Part shown: one piece after another, positions 9,145 through 17,506 of the stretch
How positions within the stretch are numbered: the stretch's first letter is position 1
Layout of the letters: every line of letters begins with the position of its first letter
Origin: Nostoc sp. KVJ3
Lineage (GTDB): Bacteria; Cyanobacteriota; Cyanobacteriia; Cyanobacteriales; Nostocaceae
NCBI RefSeq assembly: GCF_026127265.1
Contig: NZ_WWFG01000002.1
Coordinates: forward strand, 434,001-498,000
Reading direction: 5' to 3'
DNA length: 64,000 bases
Notes under the pieces: generated by a model
Database searches by the model: none
What the model was told of the DNA's origin: nothing
Seen by the model: only the letters and a program-made list of their open reading frames with translations
Program-made: the position numbers and the translations under genes

Positions 9145-9678
9145 ATAATTAATAACTCAAAAGTTTCTCATAAGGAGGATGACTTGGGTATTATAAGCTA
9201 TTTTGGATTTTATATATAATGGCATCGCATTTATTTTCACCCAAACCTACAATACCAATTTAGCGATTCCACAAAAACCTCTTTCCAACCTCCCTACGTT
9301 TCAAAGAGGCTAGTGTTGCTTTGCCTTCTCTAGTAGTCTAGGGAGTAATGTCTCTAATTGTTTCAGAGCCACACTAGAGGCGATTACCTTTGGTTGGATA
9401 TTCGAGTTGATCTCAGTATTAACTATTGAACCATATAGGATTACTATTTGATTTTTGAACTAAATTAGGTATTGTAGAGTGTGTTATAACGGAGTTCATA
9501 ACGCACTATTATCACGGGTTTGATGCGTTACGCTGTCGCTAACACATCCTACGTATATTTTCTTCAAATCAAACTGGATTCCTATAGTAATGTTATTGTT
9601 AATACTAAAATACGTAATTTAATTGGTAAAGTTAGCAAAAATAGTACATAATCAATAATCTTTGGAGAGAAATAAATA
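9145..9678. other. Intergenic region with a dispersed GCGTTA-type repeat
   Basis: About 530 bp between divergent methyltransferase genes. No open frame of note. At 9475-9557 lies a copy of a repeat with TAACGCACTA, GCGTTACGCTGTCGCTAAC and CATCCTACGTAT; a related copy is at 20377-20445. Such TAACGCACC/CCTACG repeats are scattered in Nostoc-type genomes. The rest must contain the promoter of the gene at 9679, which has a good ribosome site (TTTGGAGAGA). Confidence 0.6.
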
Positions 9679-10458
9679 ATGGCAAAAACTAATGAAGTTG
9701 TTTCAAATATCTCTTTGTCTAGTTGGGACTATATTTCACCTGAATTTGAAATAGTTTATCCTGATTCATCTTTCCCCAATATGATTATTGGAGACATTAA
9801 TAACTGTTATTGGTCTTATTTGCGTCGAGATATTCCCCATAAATGGTATGTGGATAGAGATGAGCCTTTTATAGGGTTTCTCAATCGAGATGAAGCACAT
9901 ATTTTATATAATACAGCCCTCAAATTTGCCGGGAAAAAAGCTTTAGAAATCGGTTGTTTGCGGGGTTGGTCTGCTTGTCATCTGGCATTAGGCGGCGTGG
10001 AATTAGATGTAATTGATCCTTTTTTAGCCAGAGAAGATGTTTATGAAAGTATAAGTCATTCTTTACGACTGGCTAATGTTCTCGACTCAGTTAATTTAGT
10101 AGCTGGTTATAGTCCACAAAAGGTAGAAGAGTTAGCTAAACAATTACAATGCAAGTGGTCATTAATTTTCATTGATGGCGATCATGAATCACCAGCGCCA
10201 CTCAATGATACGATTGTTTGTGAACCATTGGCAGAGGACGATGCTTTAATTTTGTTTCATGATTTAACTTCCCCTGATGTAGCACAAGGTTTAGATTACT
10301 TAAAGCAAAAGGGTTGGAATACAATCATTTACCAAACTATGCAAATTATGGGGGCTGCTTGGCGTGGAAATGTTGAACCAGTAAAACATCAGCCAGATCC
10401 CAAAATTAATTGGAATTTACCAGAGCATTTAAAACATTATTCTGTGAGTGGATTATGA
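9679..10458 (+). CDS. Class I SAM-dependent methyltransferase (Methyltransf_24 type)
   Basis: 259 aa, preceded by the ribosome site GGAGAG at a normal distance. Motif I is KALEIGCLRGWSACHLALGG, then DVIDPFLAR, and the later motif LIFIDGDHESPAPLNDTIVCEPL, ending in a DALILFHDL strand. The IDGDH pattern is typical of the Methyltransf_24 group found in cephalosporin-hydroxylase-like and sugar O-methyltransferase proteins. It is transcribed away from the glycan cluster at 6.3-9.1 kb but may belong to the same pathway. The substrate is unknown. Confidence 0.82.
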   Translation: MAKTNEVVSNISLSSWDYISPEFEIVYPDSSFPNMIIGDINNCYWSYLRRDIPHKWYVDRDEPFIGFLNRDEAHILYNTALKFAGKKALEIGCLRGWSACHLALGGVELDVIDPFLAREDVYESISHSLRLANVLDSVNLVAGYSPQKVEELAKQLQCKWSLIFIDGDHESPAPLNDTIVCEPLAEDDALILFHDLTSPDVAQGLDYLKQKGWNTIIYQTMQIMGAAWRGNVEPVKHQPDPKINWNLPEHLKHYSVSGL

Positions 10459-10489
10459 ATGTTTAATCAAAAGTAAATCTAATTTTAAC

Positions 10490-11395
10490 TTAATGGGGAT
10501 GCCCGATCGCTAATATTCCCGCATCCCCATCTAAAGTTACCTCTACACCCACTGGTAAAGCTGCATTGGGACTATCATGGCCAAAAGGTAAATCAGAGAC
10601 AATCGGAATACCCAAATCACCTAAGCGATCGCGCAATACTTCTTCTACACTAAAGCTAGGCACATTTGGCGGCGCTTCACAGCGAGTAAAACCGCCTAAA
10701 GCAATACCGCAGACTTGAGACAAAGCACCACTCAAACGCCATTGTGTCAGCATTCTATCGATGCGATAGGGTGCTTCCGTGACATCCTCCAACGCCAGAA
10801 TTACACCATCTAAATGTGGCAATATTGGTGTAGCTAAAAGGTTAGTAGCCACCGTGAGATTACCTGGTAATAAAGTACCAGTTACTACGCCGCCACCCCA
10901 ACCGCAACCTTTGAGAGGCGCGAGAGGACGACCTTCTACCGAATCGAATAATCGCTCAATTGACCAATCTGGCTCATGTGCTAAAGTCACTAGCACGGGA
11001 GCATGAACGCCGGAAATTCCTGCTATATAAAGACTCCACAATAAAGCTGTGATATCAGAAAAGCCTATAAGCCACTTGGGAAGGGCTGAGTTTTGTTGCC
11101 AATTCCAATCTTCTAAAATGCGGGTGCTACCAAAACCGCCTCTGGCACAAAGAATACCACGACAATTAGGATCTTGCCATGCTGCTGCTAATTGCTGACG
11201 GCGGATTTCATCTGTTCCAGCTAGATAACCCCATTTGTCATCTATCTGTGGACTGATTTCTAATCGATAACCACGCGATCGCCAAATTTCTAGACTCTGT
11301 TCAAATACCTCAAATTCTCGCAAAGCACCACTAGGGGCAATGACTCGTAGTAAGTCTCCAGGTTTTAGGGGCGGTGGTAAGATTTTGGATGGCAT
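10490..11395 (-). CDS. ldcA: LD-carboxypeptidase, S66 peptidase family
   Basis: 301 aa from the ATG at 11395 (product starts MPSKILPPPLKPGD); an in-frame ATG 48 bp further out adds an unlikely extension. Family S66 marks: LRVIAPSG at the start, CARGGFGSTRIL, LIGFSDITALLWSLY with the nucleophile serine, EDVTEAPYRIDRMLTQWRLSG and a C-terminal GHDSPNAALPVGVEV with the histidine. The enzyme removes the terminal D-Ala from murein tetrapeptides in peptidoglycan recycling. Length is normal for the family. It is a single gene convergent with the methyltransferase gene at 9679. Confidence 0.88.
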   Translation of the reverse strand: MPSKILPPPLKPGDLLRVIAPSGALREFEVFEQSLEIWRSRGYRLEISPQIDDKWGYLAGTDEIRRQQLAAAWQDPNCRGILCARGGFGSTRILEDWNWQQNSALPKWLIGFSDITALLWSLYIAGISGVHAPVLVTLAHEPDWSIERLFDSVEGRPLAPLKGCGWGGGVVTGTLLPGNLTVATNLLATPILPHLDGVILALEDVTEAPYRIDRMLTQWRLSGALSQVCGIALGGFTRCEAPPNVPSFSVEEVLRDRLGDLGIPIVSDLPFGHDSPNAALPVGVEVTLDGDAGILAIGHPH

Positions 11396-11418
11396 GAAAA
11401 AAGTTAGGGGTGAGGAAA

Positions 11419-11438
11419 GACGCGATTCATCGCGTCTG
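11419..11438. repeat. Short palindrome AGACGCGA-TTCA-TCGCGTCT
   Basis: Perfect 8-bp arms with a 4-nt loop, a member of the same dispersed hairpin class as 4820-4847 and 17043-17070. It lies just upstream of ldcA. Confidence 0.65.
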
Positions 11439-11526
11439 TACAAGGGGTTAAGAATAAAGACTATACCTCAGAACTCCGATCAAATTTTATTGAAATCATT
11501 TTTTAAATTACCGAGTGTTCCTATAA

Positions 11527-11763
11527 TTAGGGTGAGGATCGCACAAACTGAAAGGAAACGTTTGCAGTCAAAGGCTCTGGTAGTGGTTTTCCTTGTGCTT
11601 GGTAATCCTCAATCAAAAGTTCCAGCACTTCCTCACCATTATTAAGAGCATCCGTGTAGGTATTTCCATGAGTGTGTGCATAAGGGCCAAACTCAGGTAG
11701 GCTGACAATATACTTTTTATCTTCCATCGACCACTGAATTACAATACTATATTGTGGTTTCAT
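11527..11763 (-). CDS. HicB-like protein without adjacent HicA
   Basis: 78 aa. The pattern YSIVIQWSMEDKKYIVSLPEFGPYAHTHGNTYTDALNNGEEVLELLIEDYQAQGKPLPEP is the degenerate RNase H-like HicB fold, usually the antitoxin of HicAB. There is no DNA-binding tail and no HicA gene (small dsRNA-binding toxin) on either side. Its start codon overlaps the stop of pgsA (ATGA), so it is translated with a core lipid gene. An orphan HicB of this type may be a solitary regulator or simply a relic. Confidence 0.8.
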   Translation of the reverse strand: MKPQYSIVIQWSMEDKKYIVSLPEFGPYAHTHGNTYTDALNNGEEVLELLIEDYQAQGKPLPEPLTANVSFQFVRSSP

Positions 11764-12299
11764 TCCTCAGCAGTGCTAGCTTTTTGCGGCAAAAGATAAA
11801 TACCTCCAGAGATTAAAGTCAGGGCGACAGAAACCCAAAAGGCAATCAGAGAGGGAGTTTGCCACACTTCAGCCAGAGGCGCAATCAAAAGTGCGATCGC
11901 TATTATTTGACTAACAGTTTTGAGTTTACCCCAAATATTTGCTCCGGTAATGGTCGTTTGATTTACTCGCCAACCAGCGATCGCTAATTCTCGCGCTAAA
12001 ATCAAAAACACTCCCCAAGCTGGGATTTTTCCTAGTTCAATAAAAACTAGCAATGGCGCAAGTACCAGAAGTTTATCCACTAAGGGATCGAGAAACTTAC
12101 CCAATTCACTAATTTGGTTGAGTTTCCGCGCTAAATAGCCGTCTAACCAATCAGTCAATGCAGCAATAAGAAAAATCGCCAAACATATCCACTGAGCTTC
12201 AGGTGTGGGATTATATAAACCGTAAAGCAGAAATGGTATCCCCAATAGGCGAGAGAAGGTAATCCAGTTGGGTAGAGTCATAGGGAATTCAAAAATCAA
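11760..12299 (-). CDS. pgsA: CDP-diacylglycerol-glycerol-3-phosphate 3-phosphatidyltransferase
   Basis: 179 aa polytopic membrane enzyme. The CDP-alcohol phosphotransferase motif is complete: DWLDGYLARKLNQISELGKFLDPLVDK (D-G-x2-A-R-x8-G-x3-D-x3-D). It makes phosphatidylglycerol phosphate, the precursor of PG, the only phospholipid of cyanobacterial thylakoids. Start MIFEFPMTLPNWITFSRLLGIP; the ATG seven codons in (MTLPNWITFS) fits the family better and may be the true start. The downstream HicB-like gene overlaps by 4 bp. Confidence 0.92.
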   Translation of the reverse strand: MIFEFPMTLPNWITFSRLLGIPFLLYGLYNPTPEAQWICLAIFLIAALTDWLDGYLARKLNQISELGKFLDPLVDKLLVLAPLLVFIELGKIPAWGVFLILARELAIAGWRVNQTTITGANIWGKLKTVSQIIAIALLIAPLAEVWQTPSLIAFWVSVALTLISGGIYLLPQKASTAEE

Positions 12300-12425
12300 A
12301 CTTTAAAATTAACGAGTCTAAAACAACAAGTAGCCAAGCAAATATGCAAAATCTATGCAGATTAGTGTATCTGAGTGTGGCTGCGTGGGAAAATCTGTTT
12401 TCTGTAGCTCTCTTAAAACAATACT

Positions 12426-13847
12426 ATGACTGAACACACAGACAACCAATTCCGCATCGAACGCGATTCGATGGGCGATCGCCAAATTGCCAGTAGCGTT
12501 TATTACGGCATCCAAACCCTACGGGCAATTGAAAACTTCCCCATTAGCGGAATTAAGCCTTTAGATACTTACGTAGATGCTGGATTGATAATTAAAAAAG
12601 CTACAGCAATTGTGAATGGAGAACTGAATTGCATTCCCCAAGATATTAGTCAGGCGATTGTGCAAGCAACTGATGAAATTCTGGCTGGGAAGTTCCGGGA
12701 TCAGTTTGTGGTGGATGTTTATCAGGCGGGTGCTGGAACATCTCATCACATGAATGTCAATGAAGTTCTGGCAAATCGCGCCTTAGAAATTCTTGGTGAA
12801 GAAAAGGGTAATTACAAACGTGTTAGTCCTAACGATCACGTTAATTATGGACAGTCTACCAATGATGTGATTCCGACTGCAATTAGGATTGGTGGATTAT
12901 TGGCATTATCCAAGACATTGCACCCAGCAATAGATAGTGCGATCGCATCCTTAGAAAATAAAGCTGTAGAATTTCAAGATATCGTCAAATCTGGCAGAAC
13001 CCACTTGCAAGATGCTGTACCCGTGCGTTTGGGTGAAAACTTTCGGGCTTGGGCGCACATTCTTGCAGAACACCAAAACCGGATTTACACCGCCTCTGGT
13101 GATTTGATGGTGCTGGGTTTGGGAGGTAGTGCAGCCGGAACGGGATTAAATACTCATCCTTTATATCGCGCGCGTGTGGTAGAAGTTCTTTCAGAATTGA
13201 TTGATACACCTTTAGAACCTGCGCCCCATCTCATGGCAGCTATGCAGAGTATGGCCCCATTTGTGAATGTTTCCGGCGCTTTACGCAACTTAGCGCAGGA
13301 TTTAGTCAAAATATCTCACGATTTGCGGTTAATGGATTCGGGGCCAAAAACTGGTTTAAAAGAAATTCAACTCCCCCCAGTGCAACCCGGTTCCTCAATT
13401 ATGCCAGGGAAATATAACCCCGTGATGGCAGAGATGACATCAATGGTGTGTTTTCAGGTGATGGGTTACGACAGTGCGATCGCATTAGCCGCACAAGCCG
13501 GACAATTAGAATTAAATGTGATGATGCCACTGATTGCCTATAACTTGATTCACAGTATCGAAATTCTCGGTAATACCATCGCCGCACTCACCGAACGATG
13601 TATCAAGGGAATTACAGCTAACCAAGAACGTTGTTTAGCTTATGCCGAAGGTAGTTTAGCTTTAGTAACCGCACTCAATACCCACATTGGTTATTTAAAT
13701 GCTGCTGCTGTCGCTAAAGAATCTTTAGAAACTGGTAAATCTCTGCGGCAGATTGTCCTAGAACGCGGGTTGATGAGTGAAATAGACTTAGCTACAGTGT
13801 TAAATCTAGAACAAATGAGTGGTATCTTACCGCTAAAAACAGAATAA
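12426..13847 (+). CDS. aspA: Aspartate ammonia-lyase
   Basis: 473 aa. Fumarase/aspartase superfamily with the signature GSSIMPGKYNPV (flexible catalytic loop), the substrate-binding GTSHHMNVNEV, NDHVNYGQSTNDVIPTA and SGRTHLQDAVPV. The last two match aspartase and class II fumarase alike; the R-x5-SMGDRQI N-terminus and overall similarity favour aspartase. Reaction: L-aspartate to fumarate and ammonia. Fumarase cannot be fully excluded from sequence reading alone. Confidence 0.85.
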   Translation: MTEHTDNQFRIERDSMGDRQIASSVYYGIQTLRAIENFPISGIKPLDTYVDAGLIIKKATAIVNGELNCIPQDISQAIVQATDEILAGKFRDQFVVDVYQAGAGTSHHMNVNEVLANRALEILGEEKGNYKRVSPNDHVNYGQSTNDVIPTAIRIGGLLALSKTLHPAIDSAIASLENKAVEFQDIVKSGRTHLQDAVPVRLGENFRAWAHILAEHQNRIYTASGDLMVLGLGGSAAGTGLNTHPLYRARVVEVLSELIDTPLEPAPHLMAAMQSMAPFVNVSGALRNLAQDLVKISHDLRLMDSGPKTGLKEIQLPPVQPGSSIMPGKYNPVMAEMTSMVCFQVMGYDSAIALAAQAGQLELNVMMPLIAYNLIHSIEILGNTIAALTERCIKGITANQERCLAYAEGSLALVTALNTHIGYLNAAAVAKESLETGKSLRQIVLERGLMSEIDLATVLNLEQMSGILPLKTE

Positions 13848-13854
13848 TAATAGA

Positions 13855-14010
13855 TTATGGGGAATTGGGCATTGGGCATTGGGCATTGGGAATGGGAAAT
13901 TGGTTAATTCTTCTCCCTCATCTTCCCCTGCTTCCCCTGCTTCCCCTGCTCCCCCTGCTCCCTTGTCTCCCTCATCCTCCCCACTCTCCACTCCCCATTC
14001 CCCAATCCAT
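13855..14010. repeat. Tandem heptamer (TTGGGCA) and CCCCTGCT repeats
   Basis: A run of TTGGGCA-type heptamers (about 13862-13905) is followed by a pyrimidine-rich run of CCCCTGCTT/CCCCTGCTC units to about 13990. This is the short tandem repeat class well known from heterocystous cyanobacteria. Open frames crossing it on both strands are low-complexity artefacts. It separates aspA from the DUF362 gene. Confidence 0.85.
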
Positions 14011-14012
14011 CT

Positions 14013-14984
14013 ATGCAGACTCAAAACCCATCTGTTAGTCTCATTCGGGCTACATCTTACGAACGAGAGGCTTTACGAGAATCCTTAGTCATTCTCCTGG
14101 AACCTTTTGGAGGAATAGCAGCATTTGTGAAAAAAGGCGATCGCGTTTTACTCAAACCCAATCTACTTACAGGATCGCGTCCTGGTAAAGAGTGTATCAC
14201 CCGTGCCGAACTAGTTTACGAAGTTGCCCAAATGGTAATTGAAGTTGGCGGTAAGCCATTTTTGGGTGATAGCCCTGCTTTTGGCAGTGCCAAGGGCGTA
14301 GCAATCGCAAACGGCTATCTGCCTATTTTAGAAGAACTCAATCTTCCCATCATCGATTTTCACGGTCAACGTTACCAAACCGTCAGTGATAATTTTAACC
14401 ATCTGCGACTATCTAAAGAAGCAATGGAAGCAGACGTAGTGATTAACCTACCCAAAGTGAAATCACACATGCAATTGACATTAACACTGGGCGTAAAAAA
14501 CTTGTTTGGTTGCGTTCCCGGTAAAATGAAAGCTTGGTGGCACATGGAAGCCGGAAAAGATGCCAATAGATTTGGTGAAATGTTAGTAGAAACTGCTAGG
14601 GCAATTAACCCTAACTTAACCATATTAGATGGCATCATCGGTCATGAAGGAAATGGCCCTAGTAATGGCGAACCTCGCCAACTCGGTATTTTAGCAGCTG
14701 CATCAGATATATTTGCTTTAGATCGGGCAATGGTAGAAATCCTCAATGTTTCTCCTGAACAAGTACCCACAGTTGCAGCTTCCCAAAGGCTAGGAGTTTG
14801 TCCAGAGCTTGCTGCTATCGAGTTTCCACATTTAAATCCCGACTTATTAAAAATAGAAGATTGGCGGCTACCAGACAAGTTGATGCCTATTGATTTTGGT
14901 ATGCCCCGCGTAATTAAGTCTACCTTTAAGCATCTTTACACCCGATTTATCAAAGAACCAATTAGTATTTACGGAAGGGAGTAG
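14013..14984 (+). CDS. DUF362 domain protein
   Basis: 323 aa. DUF362 hallmarks: DRVLLKPNLLTG near residue 47, the middle segment ADVVINLPKVKSHMQLTLTLGVKNLFGCVPGKMKAWWH, and ILDGIIGHEGNGPSNGEP. The family is widespread; some members carry ferredoxin domains, this one does not. The biochemical function is not established. It is monocistronic, lying after the tandem repeat region, and is followed about 200 bp on by a good terminator. Confidence 0.85.
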   Translation: MQTQNPSVSLIRATSYEREALRESLVILLEPFGGIAAFVKKGDRVLLKPNLLTGSRPGKECITRAELVYEVAQMVIEVGGKPFLGDSPAFGSAKGVAIANGYLPILEELNLPIIDFHGQRYQTVSDNFNHLRLSKEAMEADVVINLPKVKSHMQLTLTLGVKNLFGCVPGKMKAWWHMEAGKDANRFGEMLVETARAINPNLTILDGIIGHEGNGPSNGEPRQLGILAAASDIFALDRAMVEILNVSPEQVPTVAASQRLGVCPELAAIEFPHLNPDLLKIEDWRLPDKLMPIDFGMPRVIKSTFKHLYTRFIKEPISIYGRE

Positions 14985-15105
14985 GGAGTGGGGGGATGGG
15001 GAGACAAGGGAGCAGGGAGCAGGGAGCAGAGGGGAAAGAGTTAATTTTTCATTCTCCCCCAGCCCCCCGCCCCTCTGCCTCTTTTCAATGCCCAATGCCC
15101 AATTT
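14985..15105. repeat. Tandem purine/pyrimidine repeats
   Basis: GGGAGCA and CCCCAGCCCC-type units followed by CCCAATGCCCAAT. Same class as 13855-14010, 23568-23690, 24003-24125, 26437-26615 and 27456-27595. Confidence 0.75.
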
Positions 15106-15179
15106 AGTGCAAACTTCGTTACAGCAATTTCAATTATTAACAGAGTAATCTGTAATTACCCTCCGATTGCTTAACCAGA

Positions 15180-15210
15180 CCGCCCTATTATATTTAGTGG
15201 CGGTTTTTTT
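15180..15210 (+). terminator. Rho-independent terminator
   Basis: Stem CCGCC/GGCGG (15180-15184 and 15199-15203) with a 14-nt loop and seven T (15204-15210). It is oriented for the DUF362 gene, which ends 196 bp upstream. Confidence 0.7.
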
Positions 15211-15896
15211 AGCTGATACACCACCTTCTAAAATATTCTTTACTCTACCTATATATAGATTGACAAAAATGCAGTGATATTACATAAATTTGAAGATTCA
15301 AATTCTTAAATATTTATTTAGTGTTACTACTGAATCTATGCTGCCTAACACAGTTAATGTATCTGTATTTATTCGGTAGTTATAATTGGTTATAAAAACA
15401 TTCCTACCTTTTCTTCTTTTGTGTCAAACGTTTGTGTGTATAACTACCGGATAACAATTAAAAGCACTGAATATTTATCAGTGTTTTTGCGGTTTTGTGT
15501 CCTGTATCACAAATTAGCAATTCCAGTAAAATGACCTTATCAAAGGCTTTATAGGATGTTATAATCATGAAGTATCGGATAAATATGTTTTGCTAATTAA
15601 TCTTTAAGCAGCGAAAAAATGTAGTTTATGATGCTGTCAAAGTTGGCTTTGCGTATGCGCACCTTTACACTATACAGGGAAACATCTGAAAATATTAATC
15701 ACCAAATAAAACATGATTTGTTTACTTGTAACTTTGTATTAAGAAATCCATGTATAAAAACGCTATTATGACAGTTGTAGAACTGGTTTAGATTGTAAGA
15801 TGCTACACATTTTACAGTTTAAAAATAGCTAACATAGTATTAAGACTCTCATCAGAGAGTAGACCTACACAGTCTTACGAAGAACTTCAATTTTGT
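15211..15896. other. AT-rich intergenic region
   Basis: About 690 bp without an open frame of note between a terminator and a small membrane-protein gene. It contains an imperfect palindrome CAAACGTTTGTGTG near 15425 and a long AT-rich stretch. A long 5' leader or unannotated small RNA is possible, but I see no convincing structure. Confidence 0.4.
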
Positions 15897-16085
15897 ATGA
15901 ATTCAAATAGCCAGTCTGCCAATTCTACCGACACATATTCCCAACGTTTGGCAGACATTGTGGGAACTGCGATCGCTCTATTGACTCTTACCCTACCCGT
16001 ATTTGTCATTGCTCACTATTCTTCAAATAATGTTCAAAACAACCAGCAACCTCTGATTCAAAACATCAAAGTAAGTAAAGATTAA
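15897..16085 (+). CDS. Small single-helix membrane protein
   Basis: 62 aa: a polar N-terminus rich in Ser/Asn, one membrane helix (DIVGTAIALLTLTLPVFVIAHYSS, about residues 21-44), and a short polar tail. The size and layout resemble small thylakoid or cytochrome-complex subunits, but I do not recognise it. It is monogenic, preceded by a long AT-rich leader. Start chosen as the only ATG that includes the whole N-terminus. Confidence 0.6.
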   Translation: MNSNSQSANSTDTYSQRLADIVGTAIALLTLTLPVFVIAHYSSNNVQNNQQPLIQNIKVSKD

Positions 16086-16164
16086 TAAAGTTTATCAGTA
16101 GAATTTCACCAGCAGTAGAGCTACAAAAAAGCATCAAGCTGATTGTGAGACAATTTCTGGTTAA

Positions 16165-16240
16165 GAAAGTTTGTAGTTAGGACTTCAGTCCTTATTTTCT
16201 AAGCGCTAAAGTGCTTACTACAAACTTTTCATTACTAGCT
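16165..16240. repeat. Dispersed repeat of the AGTTTGTAGT...ACTACAAACTT type
   Basis: An inverted element beginning AGTTTGTAGTTAGGACTTC and ending GTGCTTACTACAAACTT. A related copy lies at about 61006-61075. Such elements recur between Nostoc genes. Confidence 0.6.
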
Positions 16241-16314
16241 TGATAGACTACTAGGGAAAAAAATCCCTCCAACAGCAATCAAGGGAAGGGGAAAATAATA
16301 CCCTCTTGGAAAAA

Positions 16315-16345
16315 GCGTTGCGAAGTTATTTCGCAACGCTTTTTC
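16315..16345. terminator. Strong bidirectional hairpin terminator
   Basis: Perfect 10-bp stem GCGTTGCGAA/TTCGCAACGC (16315-16324, 16330-16339), 5-nt loop, T6 after it and A-rich sequence before it. It separates the small membrane-protein gene from the pyrophosphatase gene. Confidence 0.75.
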
Positions 16346-16475
16346 CATTCCCCATTCCCCATTCCCTAAAACAAATACCTTGGGAAGAGATCCATATTGC
16401 CCTAAAATTCTACACGGGGAGCGAAGCTAATTAAGTGCCCCCATGATTCACTGTTTGTTATCAGAGGACTTTTTT

Positions 16476-16988
16476 GTGGATTTATCTCGTATTCCTGCTC
16501 AACCGAAACCCGGTCTAATCAACGTTCTGATTGAAATTACTGGCGGAAGTAAAAATAAATACGAATATGACAAAGGACTAGAAGCTTTTGCTCTAGACCG
16601 AGTACTTTATTCCTCGGTAAAATATCCTTATGACTACGGCTTTGTACCCAATACTTTAGCTGAAGATGGCGATCCCCTAGATGGTATGGTCATAATTGAT
16701 GAGCCAACCTTTCCAGGGTGTATTATTGCTGCACGACCAATTGGCTTCTTGGAGATGATTGACGGTGGCGATCGCGACGAAAAAATCCTTTGTGTTCCTG
16801 ACAAAGATCCGCGCTACACTCAGGTAAAATCGCTGAATGACTTAGCACCACACCGTTTAGAGGAAATTGCCGAATTTTTCCGTAGTTATAAAAATTTGGA
16901 AAAAAAGGTGACAGATATTCTTGGTTGGCAAGATGTAGACAAGGTTGCAGCTTTAGTTGAAAAATCCGTCAAAGCTTATAGAGGATAA
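16476..16988 (+). CDS. ppa: Inorganic pyrophosphatase, family I
   Basis: 170 aa from the GTG at 16476, which has an AGAGGA ribosome site upstream and gives the standard N-terminus (M)DLSRIPAQPKPG. The ATG at 16443 would add an 11-residue extension not seen in the family. Motifs: NKYEYDKG (lysine and glutamate), YPYDYGFVPNT, and DGDPLDGMV with the three metal-binding aspartates. It hydrolyses pyrophosphate to drive biosynthesis. Length is normal. Confidence 0.93.
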   Translation: MDLSRIPAQPKPGLINVLIEITGGSKNKYEYDKGLEAFALDRVLYSSVKYPYDYGFVPNTLAEDGDPLDGMVIIDEPTFPGCIIAARPIGFLEMIDGGDRDEKILCVPDKDPRYTQVKSLNDLAPHRLEEIAEFFRSYKNLEKKVTDILGWQDVDKVAALVEKSVKAYRG

Positions 16989-17042
16989 TAGAAAAGTTAG
17001 GAGTTAAGAGTTATGAATTTTTATTCCTAACTCCTCACTTCT

Positions 17043-17070
17043 GTAGAGACGCGATAAATCGCGTCTCTAC
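17043..17070. repeat. 28-bp palindrome of the GTAGAGACG family
   Basis: Arms GTAGAGACGCGAT/ATCGCGTCTCTAC with a 2-nt loop. Located between ppa and panD. Same class as 4820-4847. Confidence 0.75.
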
Positions 17071-17111
17071 TTGTAACGGATCGCAAAAACTGCCACCAAC
17101 CTGAAAGCAAA

Positions 17112-17495
17112 ATGCAGCGTACTCTCCTTTTGGCAAAAATTCATAATTGCACCCTCACGGGGGCGAATATCAACTACGTGGGTAGTATCAGCATAGATGA
17201 AATCCTTTTAGAAAAAGCTGGTATCTTACCCTATGAGCAAGTGCAAGTAGTTAATAGTGCCAACGGTCAGCGCTTTATTACTTATGCGATCCCGGCTCCA
17301 GCCCATTCAGGAGTAATTGAGTTAAATGGGGGTGCGGCACGTCTAGGCATTATTGGCGATCGCTTGATTATAATGACTTACGGGCAGTTCACTCCAGAAG
17401 AGTTAAAAAATTACTCTCCTACGGTAGTCATTGTGGACGAAAAAAACAGGCTGTTGGAAGTTCGGCGCTACGATGACCTGCTCGTTAAGGTCTAA
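17112..17495 (+). CDS. panD: Aspartate 1-decarboxylase (pyruvoyl-dependent)
   Basis: 127 aa. Starts [25 protein letters not shown]. The Gly24-Ser25 pair in YVGSISID is the self-cleavage site that creates the pyruvoyl cofactor. Conserved [19 protein letters not shown] follows. It makes beta-alanine for pantothenate and CoA. It is 11 bp upstream of a metallo-beta-lactamase-fold gene, so the two are probably cotranscribed. Confidence 0.95.
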
Positions 17496-17506
17496 TTTCA
17501 AAGAAA

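Noticed and set aside
13833..14088. Open frames over the tandem repeats (also 24003-24170 and 27449-27694)
   Set aside because: They translate heptamer repeats into PMPNAQFPI or SPASPAPP-type strings; low complexity with no RBS.
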